The position numbers and the translations under genes are program-made. The notes under the pieces are model-generated. The model saw only the letters and a program-made list of their open reading frames with translations. It ran no database searches and had not been told where the DNA came from. Positions 52,732 through 61,195 of a DNA stretch of 64,000 nt are shown here, one piece after another; the stretch's first letter is position 1, and the number at the start of each line of letters is the position of its first letter. Source of the stretch: JAFDZV01 sp966128725 (GTDB lineage Bacteria > Bacteroidota > Ignavibacteria > OLB7); assembly GCA_966128725.1 (NCBI GenBank), contig CBHYLN010000003.1, forward strand, positions 38,192-102,191. The letters are read 5' to 3'.

Positions 52732-54159
52732 ATGACACTTCAGGAAGAAATAACCGCTCTGCTTCACGGCGACCTTATCGACGAGGATCGTGTTGGCGAG
52801 CTTATGCATATCCTCGCGGTATCGCCGGAGAAACGAGGCATCCTCGTTGAGCAGATCCGCCTTTCGCGGGCATTCACGCAGCTGGGCTCGTCGATAGCAA
52901 CACCTCATGCCGCCGACGAACGCATCTGGCAAGGCATCGACGCCATCGACAACGAGATTGCCGGCCGGCCGCAGATGATCGCCAATCCAACAACCGTGCC
53001 GACACCGGCACCGGTTGCGGCCACCGCCATTGGGCGATGGGCCGGCGCGGTGGGCAGCATTCTTCTGCTGGCGTATGTGGTTGGCGTACAACTGCTTGGG
53101 CCTGCCGGCACCTCGAACGCAGGCACCGGCACGGGCATGCGCCCGACGGCGGCAACACCCAGCCGGGCAACCGCGCCGGGCATGCCACAAATGTCCGGTT
53201 CGATGGCCCTGCTGGACTCGCTCAACATCGCAAACAGGAAGCTCAGCCTGCTGTCCAGCGAGTATCGTACCGCGTTGACCCGTATCAAGGCGCTGGAAGA
53301 GCGCGGCGAGCGGATACGCGTAGTGTATCGCAACAGGAACGTTGACGCCGAACGCAGGACGATACCAACCCCGCAAACGCCGGCCATGGGACGCGATAGT
53401 GCGACGAACGTAATGGCGGCTCATGGAAATACGCCGGCCATTGCCTCGGCCGACTCCGCCTCCAACGAGGCATCGGTGGCCCGTGCCACGACGGCACAGC
53501 CAACCCTGGATGCGGTAGCAACCAGATCGGTATCGCTGGCGGCACCAACAAACGGTTCGCACGCCGATCAGCCGCTTGCGGCCGAACCTCTTAGCGCAAG
53601 TGCCAGCACTCCGCTTGCCTCGGAGGTGGAATCTGGGATCGGCCCCTGGCAGATCGGCGTGCGCGACCATTTCAGGCTTTCGCTTCCGCGTGTCTACGGG
53701 CTGAACGGCTCGCACAGCATCATGTTCGACCGCGATATCTACGTCAGCTATCGTGTGAACGGATCGGAATCGGGTTTGCTTTCATCGTTCAAGGTGGCGG
53801 CCACCGGCGGCCAGACACAGTTCGCGCAGGCATATCATACAAACACCGGCGGCCAGCCGGTTGATACGGTAATCCTGCAGGCACCAACGCTGAACTACGC
53901 CAGGCTGATGCTTGCACCGGACGTGATCCGCACGGCCAACGTTACCGGCTCGTTGGAGCTCAGCGGCGGCCTTGCCGCATCTGGATTGGCGGCGATTGGT
54001 CCTATAGCTACATTCGGCATCAACGTCGAGTACCGACCAATCGAACGCGTTGCGATACATGGCGGCGCATCCTCCTGGCTGCTGTGGACACAGTTTGCGT
54101 CGCAGACCTACGTGAGCACGAACATGAACGCGCATCTGGGATTTGCAATCGGATTCTGA
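52732..54159 (+). CDS. Anti-sigma-like membrane protein with C-terminal beta-barrel-like domain
   Basis: 475 residues. About 1-95 is a helical cytoplasmic region (MTLQEEITALLHGDLIDEDR, VGELMHILAVSPEKRGILVE) in the place of an anti-sigma domain, lacking the zinc HxxxCxxC motif. One span at about 101-122. A coiled-coil segment (about 160-200; NRKLSLLSSEYRTALTRIKA). A long Ala/Thr/Ser linker to about 305. The C-terminal 170 residues are amphipathic beta strands (SHSIMFDRDIYVSYRVNGSE, NVEYRPIERVAIHGGASSWL) ending NMNAHLGFAIGF, with the terminal Phe of outer-membrane barrels. It probably holds the sigma factor encoded just upstream and senses envelope state. Confidence 0.72.
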   Translation: MTLQEEITALLHGDLIDEDRVGELMHILAVSPEKRGILVEQIRLSRAFTQLGSSIATPHAADERIWQGIDAIDNEIAGRPQMIANPTTVPTPAPVAATAIGRWAGAVGSILLLAYVVGVQLLGPAGTSNAGTGTGMRPTAATPSRATAPGMPQMSGSMALLDSLNIANRKLSLLSSEYRTALTRIKALEERGERIRVVYRNRNVDAERRTIPTPQTPAMGRDSATNVMAAHGNTPAIASADSASNEASVARATTAQPTLDAVATRSVSLAAPTNGSHADQPLAAEPLSASASTPLASEVESGIGPWQIGVRDHFRLSLPRVYGLNGSHSIMFDRDIYVSYRVNGSESGLLSSFKVAATGGQTQFAQAYHTNTGGQPVDTVILQAPTLNYARLMLAPDVIRTANVTGSLELSGGLAASGLAAIGPIATFGINVEYRPIERVAIHGGASSWLLWTQFASQTYVSTNMNAHLGFAIGF

Positions 54160-54230
54160 ACCAGACCGAACGACACGGGCACGAAACCGGCGCGTGCCCA
54201 AGGCCGTGATTGCCTGACCAAGGAAGATTG

Positions 54231-54893
54231 ATGAAGATGACCGTGACAGAACGAGTCGCCAGGTACCGGTTGTGGCTGGTTGCGCCGTGTGCAGCAGCGT
54301 TGTTGCTGGCAGCGCTTGCCGGGGCATGCGGCGATCCGCTTTCGATTGAGACGCCGCGGATCAAGCGCGTGGTCAACCATGATTCGCTGGTGGCTGTTGA
54401 CTCGGCATTGCGAACAGCGCGCGGCGACACGATCTACGCCACGATTGAACGGCGCGAAGGGGTTGTGTTCGCCGTCACGGGCCGCAAGCCTGAACGGCCG
54501 ATCTGGCATAACCTGGAACTGTATGGTGGGTATTACATTGCCGTGCTCGCGGCCCGTTCGGAGCAGCCGTACGAGGCTATCGCGCTCCGTCTTGACGGCA
54601 TCCGCGATACGGGCACGTACTACATCAACGGGATCTACTCCAGCGCGAAGGGCGATATCGATTCGGCCGCCCCTCGGTTCGCCGCTCGCTACGAAGGCCA
54701 GATCGATGGTCTGCAACGTCAGTTTGATACGGGGATTCTCCGCGACTCGTCGGCAAGGATTCGCGTTCTCCGTATAAACGTCGACAGCAACTATATTCTG
54801 GGCACCTTCCAGTTCAAGGCCTATTGCCCGAACATCGATTCAACGATCAACGTAACCAACGGCGCATTTCGCCTGACGCTTAAACCGGAATGA
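54231..54893 (+). CDS. Lipoprotein downstream of the sigma/anti-sigma pair
   Basis: 220 residues; AAGGAAG 6-8 bases before the ATG. Lipoprotein signal ending LAGAC (Cys33). The mature part is beta-rich with regular strands (NLELYGGYYIAVLAARSEQP, IALRLDGIRDTGTYYINGIY, RIRVLRINVDSNYILGTFQF), similar in feel to small Bacteroidota beta-sandwich lipoproteins. No family recognised with certainty. Position 72 bases after the anti-sigma-like gene suggests the same operon. Confidence 0.7.
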   Translation: MKMTVTERVARYRLWLVAPCAAALLLAALAGACGDPLSIETPRIKRVVNHDSLVAVDSALRTARGDTIYATIERREGVVFAVTGRKPERPIWHNLELYGGYYIAVLAARSEQPYEAIALRLDGIRDTGTYYINGIYSSAKGDIDSAAPRFAARYEGQIDGLQRQFDTGILRDSSARIRVLRINVDSNYILGTFQFKAYCPNIDSTINVTNGAFRLTLKPE

Positions 54894-54958
54894 TGCAATA
54901 CCGGACACGAGCCCTATGAAACGGTGATGATTCCCCGAAAGGACTACCGGTATTTTTG

Positions 54959-56587
54959 ATGGACGCACGCGCCTACATGACAGACCTATCTCCCATACCG
55001 ATGCTGTTGCACCGATTACGCGCACCGCTGGCAATTGCCGCGGTGGTGCTGGCGTTTGGTTGGCATACAGCAACGGCGCAGCAACCGCGATTCATGGTGC
55101 TGCGCGACAGTATCTCCGACATCGACTACTACGCCAGCAACTACGGCATCTTCGGGCTGAACGTCGCGCGTAACTCGCAGGGCTTCTCCTATCCTCGCGT
55201 TAACGGCAAGTCATATCTCTTCGGGTCGGGCCTGTGGTTCGGCACACGCAAGCGGTATCAGGATACGCTGACCACGCTGGTGTTCTCCACCTACAACCCC
55301 AACTCCGGGGCAAGCTGGGCCACGCCAGGAGAATACCGCGATACAACAAACCCCGCGCCGCTGTACAACTCGTTGGAACACGATCCCACCTCCGGCGCGT
55401 GGATTGTTGGCTCCAGTCCGATGCCGAAAACCACGTGGCCATTGTGGCTGGCTCCGGGAAGCAAGTACCGCGCCTACCCGTTTGCGCTGGGCACGTTCGA
55501 GCCGGACATCGCCGAACGCAAGCCCGGCAATCGCTACGGCTCTCCGGCGTTTGTGGGCCAGGGGACCGAGCAGATGGTTGCGCGATTCAACGACGGTGAT
55601 CTGACACGGTACGAAGCGCCAAACATCAGTGCCGCGTTCCCGCTTCGCCTGCAGTTTCAGCAGAACATCTTTTCGTGGCGCTCCAATGCCCTTGCCCGCA
55701 CGGTGGTACTCCAGTATCAGATTATCAACCGCTCAAGCGATACGCTCTTCGACTGCGTGGTTGCGCAAATCGCCGACGTGGATATTGGAAACGCGGACAA
55801 CGATCACGGGGCATACTATGCTGCCAGGCCCGAATTGCGTTCCGGACTGTTCTGGAGTGACTCGGAGGCCACCCCCGGCTACGGTATACTGGCAATGACC
55901 CTGCTCGAGGCGCCGATGGTGGATTCGAACGGATTCGTGGATACCCGCATCCGCTCGCGTTATCGTGAGGAAGGTCGCCTTGGTGCGTTTCCCTCGATGA
56001 TCCTGTCGGAGGATCCTCGAACCTCGAACGAACGGTACGAGAAGATGCGAAGCAGCACGTTCCTTGCCGATATAGGCCCCGCCGATCATCGTGCATTGCT
56101 GGCATGCACGCCGTTCTCGATGCGCCCCGGCGACACTGCGTATTACGCGATGGCATTTGCCGTGCTCGACAGCTTGCCTGTGGGGCGGGCCGTTCGCGAC
56201 AATCCACATGCCGGTCTGCGGAAAAGCGCGCTACAGTCAAACGAGTTCGACAGCCTTGCCAACGAACTGCTGTTATGGTATTACCAGCCGGCAATCGCGT
56301 CGGTTGGGGCAACCACCGACGAACAACGCAGGTTGGCATGCTCGGTGTCGCCAAACCCCAGTTCCACATCGGCAACCCTTTCGATTTCGTTGCCGCATGC
56401 CGACCGTGTGTCGATAAAGGTGGTAAACGTGCTGGGCACAATGGCGTACACACACAACACGGAGTTCCTCAACCCAGGGCACCATAGTCTGGCGCTTGAT
56501 GTATCAGGGCTTCCCTCGGGCATGTATTATGCCCAGATCTCGACCAACGGACAAAGCATGACTGTGCCGTTTGCCGTTCGGCGCTAG
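54959..56587 (+). CDS. T9SS-sorted surface protein, first of a paralogous pair
   Basis: 542 residues from the ATG at 54959; a later ATG (MLLHRLRAPLAI) gives a tighter signal peptide ending ATAQ. Shared core with the gene at 57,007: YGIFGLNVARNSQGFSYPR, FGSGLWFGTRKRYQDTLTT, YNPNSGASWATPGEYRD, MVARFNDGDLTRYE, VVLQYQIINRSSDTLFDCVV, RPGDTAYYAMAFAVL. The last 85 residues (RLACSVSPNPSSTSATLSIS ... LPSGMYYAQIS) are a T9SS type A tail. Similar proteins occur in Ignavibacteria- and Kapabacteria-type genomes; function is unknown. The first of two tandem copies, 420 bases apart. Confidence 0.8.
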   Translation: MDARAYMTDLSPIPMLLHRLRAPLAIAAVVLAFGWHTATAQQPRFMVLRDSISDIDYYASNYGIFGLNVARNSQGFSYPRVNGKSYLFGSGLWFGTRKRYQDTLTTLVFSTYNPNSGASWATPGEYRDTTNPAPLYNSLEHDPTSGAWIVGSSPMPKTTWPLWLAPGSKYRAYPFALGTFEPDIAERKPGNRYGSPAFVGQGTEQMVARFNDGDLTRYEAPNISAAFPLRLQFQQNIFSWRSNALARTVVLQYQIINRSSDTLFDCVVAQIADVDIGNADNDHGAYYAARPELRSGLFWSDSEATPGYGILAMTLLEAPMVDSNGFVDTRIRSRYREEGRLGAFPSMILSEDPRTSNERYEKMRSSTFLADIGPADHRALLACTPFSMRPGDTAYYAMAFAVLDSLPVGRAVRDNPHAGLRKSALQSNEFDSLANELLLWYYQPAIASVGATTDEQRRLACSVSPNPSSTSATLSISLPHADRVSIKVVNVLGTMAYTHNTEFLNPGHHSLALDVSGLPSGMYYAQISTNGQSMTVPFAVRR

Positions 56588-57006
56588 GCCTGCAAGCATT
56601 CCCTGCTGGCTTCGTCCGATATCGATATTTACATCCCCGGCCGGATAAACGGTCGGGGATTTTTTATATCCACTTGAACACCTTGCAAACCACCTCCCCT
56701 CCCCACCAGATACGGCGACACCGGCCGCCCATGTGATTCCATTCCTCGCCAGGCAAACCCGCCACGCACAACACGACAGCAGGCGCCATCACCGGGATGC
56801 CCGCACGCGCACACGCACCAACCCCGGACGCTTGCCATACAGGGCCTGCACGGCAAACCACTCCCGAAATGCAATTATTTTTCCCACCCTGGTGAGAACA
56901 TGACCTCGGAGCTCTGTTATTACGTGGGCGCAGGTAATGGTTGCCTGCACCCGGCGGACCAAGCTCGAGCTGGACCCGAGTACACATATACAAGGAGAAA
57001 TGTCTG
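56588..57006. other. Intergenic stretch between the two paralogous T9SS genes
   Basis: About 420 bases. The left end has a strong terminator, so the second gene has its own promoter in the remaining 340 bases. No gene or known RNA recognised. Confidence 0.5.
56633..56665 (+). terminator. Strong terminator after the first paralogous T9SS gene
   Basis: ATCCCCGGCCG / CGGTCGGGGAT with one G-T pair, a six-base loop and TTTTTT after the stem. Confidence 0.9.
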
Positions 57007-58575
57007 ATGAAACGATTACTGGCAACGGCGTGCACGGGCCTGGCTCTTGTCGCTGGAAGCTTGCAGGCACAGACACCGTTTGTCTGCGAAAAGAACCGCG
57101 CCGGCGCGCCCGAGTTCTACAGCACCAACTACGGAATTTTCGGTTTGAATGTGGCGAGCAATTCCGCGGGATTCACCTATCCGCGCGGTAGCGGCCACAC
57201 CAATTACATCTTCGGTTCGGGGCTGTGGTTTGGCGCTCGCAAGAGCAGAATACACGAGCTTTCGAAGTCGGTTTTCATCACGTACAACCCCAACAGCGGC
57301 GCAAGCTGGGCGATGCCGGGCGAGTACGGCCCAAACGGCGTAGCCATCGCATACTATAACTCGCTGGACTACGACCGCAGCAGCGGCGCATACACCGGAA
57401 CCCGGTTGCCGGCAACCGCCGCCGCCTGGCCGATGTGGCTTACGCCTGGCACCATCACGCAGCCGATGTATCCAGGATCGTACGTGGTCAACGAAAAGGA
57501 GCGGAAGGCCGGCGGGTTGTTCTCCGGACCAGCGTTCATGCCCGGCGTCTCCGAACAGATCGTGACGCGCTTCAACGACGGGAATCTCTCGCGATACGAG
57601 AACATCGGCGCCGACAGCTCGTTCCCGCTTGGTCTCCAGATACAGCAAACGATCTACACGTGGGCAAACGGACCGCTGAGCAACTCCGTGGTACTGCAGT
57701 ACGAGGTCATCAATCGCTCGATGGACACACTCACCGATTGCGCCATTGGCCAGATGACCGATGCCGACATCGGCTCCGGTACAAACGATCACGCCCGATT
57801 CTATTCCGAGATGCCGCAGTTGCGCACGGGATACGTCTGGTCCGATCGCGAAGCCACGCAGAGCGGCGCGTTGGCCATCACCCTGGTTGAAGCCCCGGTA
57901 GCCAACAGCATGGGACTGCTGGACAACACCAAGCGGTACAGTTATCTGCTGAACGGACGTATGGGAACGTTCGCCAACATGGTGATCGAGCAGGATCCGG
58001 TGACGTCGGCCAACCGTTATGATGTGATGACCAGCGGCGTGCTGGCAACCGACAACGGCCCGGGCGATTGCCGCGTGATGCCGGCCTCGTCGAAATTCTC
58101 GATGCGCCCGGGCGACACGGCACACTTCACGATCGCGTTCACGATTCTGAGCTCGGTGCCGGAGATGGGAAAGGCTGGAAGGGCAGGCGGCAGCGAGCTT
58201 GCCACCGCGACGAACGCTGGAGAGCTTCAGGAGACCATCACGCGCCTGATGCACGCCTACTATGTGGCCGGGTTCGACGCTCCGGCATCGGTTGTTGCCG
58301 GCCGCACGCCGGATCACACGTCCGCAGCCGTATACCCGAACCCGGCACACCAGCGGACGACAATCGCGTTTGGCAGCACATTGCCAACCACCGGAACGCT
58401 TTCGGTTATCAACAATCTGGGCGCGGTCGTGCAGACGATTCCAGCCGTGGCGGTTGAAGCCGGCAGCAATCAGATTCCGATGGACGTCTCGGAACTGGCC
58501 AACGGGCGGTATACCGTTGTGTTGGCTACTCCCACGGAAACACGCACGGCAAACCTGATTGTCGTGCATCAGTAG
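57007..58575 (+). CDS. T9SS-sorted surface protein, second of a paralogous pair
   Basis: 522 residues; AAGGAG lies about 10 bases before the ATG. Signal peptide (LATACTGLALVAGSLQAQ). The core matches the upstream protein (54,959): YGIFGLNVASNSAGFTYPRG, YIFGSGLWFGARKSRIHE, YNPNSGASWAMPGEYG, IVTRFNDGNLSRYENIG, VVLQYEVINRSMDTLTDCAI, MRPGDTAHFTIAFTIL. The tail (AAVYPNPAHQRTTIAFGST ... LANGRYTVVLATP ... NLIVVHQ) is a T9SS type A sorting domain. Two cysteines (DCAIGQM and DCRVMP) are conserved in position with the paralogue's FDCVV and ACTPF. Confidence 0.82.
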   Translation: MKRLLATACTGLALVAGSLQAQTPFVCEKNRAGAPEFYSTNYGIFGLNVASNSAGFTYPRGSGHTNYIFGSGLWFGARKSRIHELSKSVFITYNPNSGASWAMPGEYGPNGVAIAYYNSLDYDRSSGAYTGTRLPATAAAWPMWLTPGTITQPMYPGSYVVNEKERKAGGLFSGPAFMPGVSEQIVTRFNDGNLSRYENIGADSSFPLGLQIQQTIYTWANGPLSNSVVLQYEVINRSMDTLTDCAIGQMTDADIGSGTNDHARFYSEMPQLRTGYVWSDREATQSGALAITLVEAPVANSMGLLDNTKRYSYLLNGRMGTFANMVIEQDPVTSANRYDVMTSGVLATDNGPGDCRVMPASSKFSMRPGDTAHFTIAFTILSSVPEMGKAGRAGGSELATATNAGELQETITRLMHAYYVAGFDAPASVVAGRTPDHTSAAVYPNPAHQRTTIAFGSTLPTTGTLSVINNLGAVVQTIPAVAVEAGSNQIPMDVSELANGRYTVVLATPTETRTANLIVVHQ

Positions 58576-58629
58576 AAGCCAACCGGCTTGCCACCGCAAC
58601 GAGCAGGATTACGGTTCTGCTCGCCCCAC

Positions 58630-58659
58630 GGCCCCGCTCGTTTTACAACGAGCGGGGCC
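58630..58659 (+). terminator. Terminator after the second paralogous T9SS gene
   Basis: A perfect 13-bp stem GGCCCCGCTCGTT / AACGAGCGGGGCC with loop TTAC, followed by GGTTGTTG. It lies 41-70 bases before the next ATG. Confidence 0.8.
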
Positions 58660-58699
58660 GGTTGTTGATGAAGCATGCAGCGATCTCGTAATTTCCCGC

Positions 58700-60181
58700 A
58701 TGAACGAAAACCCCGACGAAATCCTGCGCGCCTATATCGAGAAGATCCTGGCGTTGAAACGCGAGCGCGAATCGCAGGCGCTGAACGACGACGACCTGAA
58801 GCAGATCGCGCTGGAGGCAGGCATGACCGATGAGGACCTGGCCTACGCCGCGCGCCGCATGGGCGAACATATGTCGCGAGGCGAGTCGTTCCTGCGATAT
58901 CGGAACTGGAGTGGGGCGATCAGCGAGCTGGAAGAAGCGGAGGCGTTGGCGCCCTCCAACGCAACGGTGCTTGCGGTATTGGCCAACGCCTACCTGAACC
59001 GGCTGCGCGAAGGCGGCGAAGGATCCGATCGCGAGAACGCACGCGCCGCGGCCGAGCGCTGCCTGCGGATCGACCCCACCAACGACATGGCGCTTCGCGT
59101 GCTCAGCACCCTTGCCACGCCTGCCAAATCGGCCGTTGCCACGGCGCCCACCGCACGCCGATCCGTTATCCGCATAGCGCTGCTCGCCTCGGTTATTGCG
59201 CTGGCCGGCGGGTTTGTGTTCATGCTTATCCCGCAATCGCGTTCGGTACGGGTAACACCGCCGCAGCCCGGCGCCACGCCCGTACAACCAACACCGCCAG
59301 CGCAGCCGGCAGCGCCGGCACCGCCGGAAAAACCGCCGGCCGAGGCTGCGGGGATCGCAAAACTGGCAATGGCGTTTGGCGACGAAGGCATCGGGCCGGG
59401 AATGTTCAAGGATGCGCGGGCCATTGCCGTTGCTCCGGACGGCACCATCTACGTGGGCGAATATTCGGATGGAAGGATCCAGAGCTTCGGCCCGGATGGG
59501 AAGTTCATCACACAGTTCACGATCGGCGCCCATACGTACCTCAAGGGGCTGGCCGCCGATCGCAAAGGCCGGCTGTATGCCGCAAGCAACGGAGCGATTA
59601 CCCGCTACGATGCCGACGGCACAAGCCGTGGCGAGCTACCGTACAGCGGCGGACGAGGCTTTGTGGATGTGGCCGCCACTGCCGATGGCGGGCTGATTGC
59701 GGCCTGGGATGGCCACTACCGTGGCGGCATCCTGATCAACGTAAAAAGCAAGGATGCCATCGTACGATTCAACGCGGCGGGCCGCGCAGTTAAAACCATG
59801 CCGCAGGCGATAAGCAAGGTTACCGACAATGTTGAGATGAACACGGAGGTGATCGAGGACGGAGCCGGCTACATCTACGCCCTTGCATCGTACGGGGCGG
59901 CGCTGCTGAAGTTCAAGCCGGACGGCAGTTTGGCCGACCGAATTGCCGGCGCTACCGAATCCGGCGGCGACAACCGTTTTCGATCGGCAAGGGCGCTCGC
60001 GGTTGATGGCAAGGGTCGCGTGTTTGTGGGCACGTTCTCCGGTATTGCCGTGCTGGATGGAGAAGGGCACGAGCTGGGCACCATCCCTGTAAAAGGCAGT
60101 GTGGATGACATCGCCGTGGATGATGCCGGCGCCGTTTATGTGCTCCTGCGGCACCGCGTGGAGAAATACGTGCTTCGATAA
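58700..60181 (+). CDS. TPR/NHL-repeat membrane protein
   Basis: 493 residues from MNENPDEILRAY. About 1-145 is helical with a TPR-like part (GESFLRYRNWSGAISELEEA, then LAVLANAYLNRLREG). One span (about 156-176; IRIALLASVIALAGGFVFML). A Pro-rich stretch (about 185-220) precedes an NHL-like propeller (about 225-493: MFKDARAIAVAPDGTIYVGE, LKGLAADRKGRLYAASNGAI, SARALAVDGKGRVFVGTFSG). So the TPR part lies in the cytoplasm and the propeller in the periplasm, a layout suited to sensing across the membrane. No kinase or enzyme domain. Follows a terminator, so it has its own promoter. Confidence 0.75.
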   Translation: MNENPDEILRAYIEKILALKRERESQALNDDDLKQIALEAGMTDEDLAYAARRMGEHMSRGESFLRYRNWSGAISELEEAEALAPSNATVLAVLANAYLNRLREGGEGSDRENARAAAERCLRIDPTNDMALRVLSTLATPAKSAVATAPTARRSVIRIALLASVIALAGGFVFMLIPQSRSVRVTPPQPGATPVQPTPPAQPAAPAPPEKPPAEAAGIAKLAMAFGDEGIGPGMFKDARAIAVAPDGTIYVGEYSDGRIQSFGPDGKFITQFTIGAHTYLKGLAADRKGRLYAASNGAITRYDADGTSRGELPYSGGRGFVDVAATADGGLIAAWDGHYRGGILINVKSKDAIVRFNAAGRAVKTMPQAISKVTDNVEMNTEVIEDGAGYIYALASYGAALLKFKPDGSLADRIAGATESGGDNRFRSARALAVDGKGRVFVGTFSGIAVLDGEGHELGTIPVKGSVDDIAVDDAGAVYVLLRHRVEKYVLR

Positions 60182-60496
60182 CACCCGACCCCAAAAAGGC
60201 AATCAACCATGCATGAAGCCTCGGGCGAACAACCTGCGCGCAATCCCCCAATGCGACTGGGGCGCATCAACGGGCTAAGCCTGGGCGATATGGTAAGCGC
60301 GTGTATGATCGCGCGATCGACAACGATTCCTGGCGCTCGAGCCGCTGGTAACGGCACACCCGGATACCCGGTTATTTGCCCATGCACGGCGGCGTGCCCC
60401 GGCAATCGCACCTCATGTTTTGATATTACGCTGCAGGGTTATTACTTGCGCGATTGATGACCACCGGCGCGCCCTATTTACCCTTGCACTGGCAAC
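60182..60496. other. Intergenic stretch
   Basis: About 315 bases. It contains a short frame (60,209-60,457, 82 residues) with Cys and Pro but no domain, ribosome-binding site or compositional support; it is left out. Otherwise nothing recognised. Confidence 0.4.
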
Positions 60497-61147
60497 ATGC
60501 GATCGTTGATCCTGATCGGCTATTGGCGCAGCCGGAACGAACCCCTTTGGCCCGACCCGGCCTGGTTTGTTGATGAACGCTGGGAACAGAGCACGCGCGA
60601 GATGGTTGCGCGTCATCTGCGTGGCGGTGTCACGATTGCAGTGGCGCCCGGGCTCGGCTGGTGCCGATTTCGCTGCGGGATCGATACGCTGGGCGCTTCG
60701 CTGGTATCCGACGGACAATTCCTGTGGCCCGAGGGGTTGTCGCATTACGTTGAACAGCACAGCGTTCGACTGCCCGAACAGTTCGTGGAACACATCCGCT
60801 CGGGTATTCGAATGGAGATAGGGCCAGAGGATTCACTGGCCATCGAGTCCGCCTGGTGGCGTACGCAACATGGCTCCGGCATCGGCGACACATTCCTGAC
60901 ACCCGGCCGCGGCGGCCGGCTGCTGGCAGTGGTGCTGGCGCCCCCAACAGCGGATACACAACGCTTCCTGCGCCACCTGGGCGCGGAGATTCAGCACATC
61001 GGAAGCGATATCGCATTCGGACCACTCAGCCAACCCCTTGTCCTGCTGCGTCGCTGTGACTACACGGCCTATCTGGGCCTGCGCGAACGCGCGCGCGACG
61101 TGGGCCTGCTATTGATCTTCGAGGAGCCAACCGACGGTGGCGAATAA
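60497..61147 (+). CDS. Conserved hypothetical protein (actinobacterial-type WPEGLAHYV family)
   Basis: 216 residues. The N-terminal half has MRSLILIGYWRSRNEPLWPD, WCRFRCGID and DGQFLWPEGLSHYVEQHSVR, then LPEQFVEHIRSG; I know this pattern (YWRS ... WCRF ... WPEGLAHYVEEH) from uncharacterised proteins common in Actinobacteria. The second half has SAWWRTQHG and a possible nucleotide- or amide-binding fold, no recognised motif. No signal peptide. Between a propeller protein and hrpB; no context clue. Confidence 0.65.
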   Translation: MRSLILIGYWRSRNEPLWPDPAWFVDERWEQSTREMVARHLRGGVTIAVAPGLGWCRFRCGIDTLGASLVSDGQFLWPEGLSHYVEQHSVRLPEQFVEHIRSGIRMEIGPEDSLAIESAWWRTQHGSGIGDTFLTPGRGGRLLAVVLAPPTADTQRFLRHLGAEIQHIGSDIAFGPLSQPLVLLRRCDYTAYLGLRERARDVGLLLIFEEPTDGGE

Positions 61148-61195
61148 GTCAGCGTTGAGCGCGGCAACGGCGTTACGATCCAGGCACCGAAGCCC

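Noticed and set aside
60209..60457. Possible 82-residue plus-strand gene
   Set aside because: No ribosome-binding site, domain, signal or coding-like composition; could be real only if conserved.
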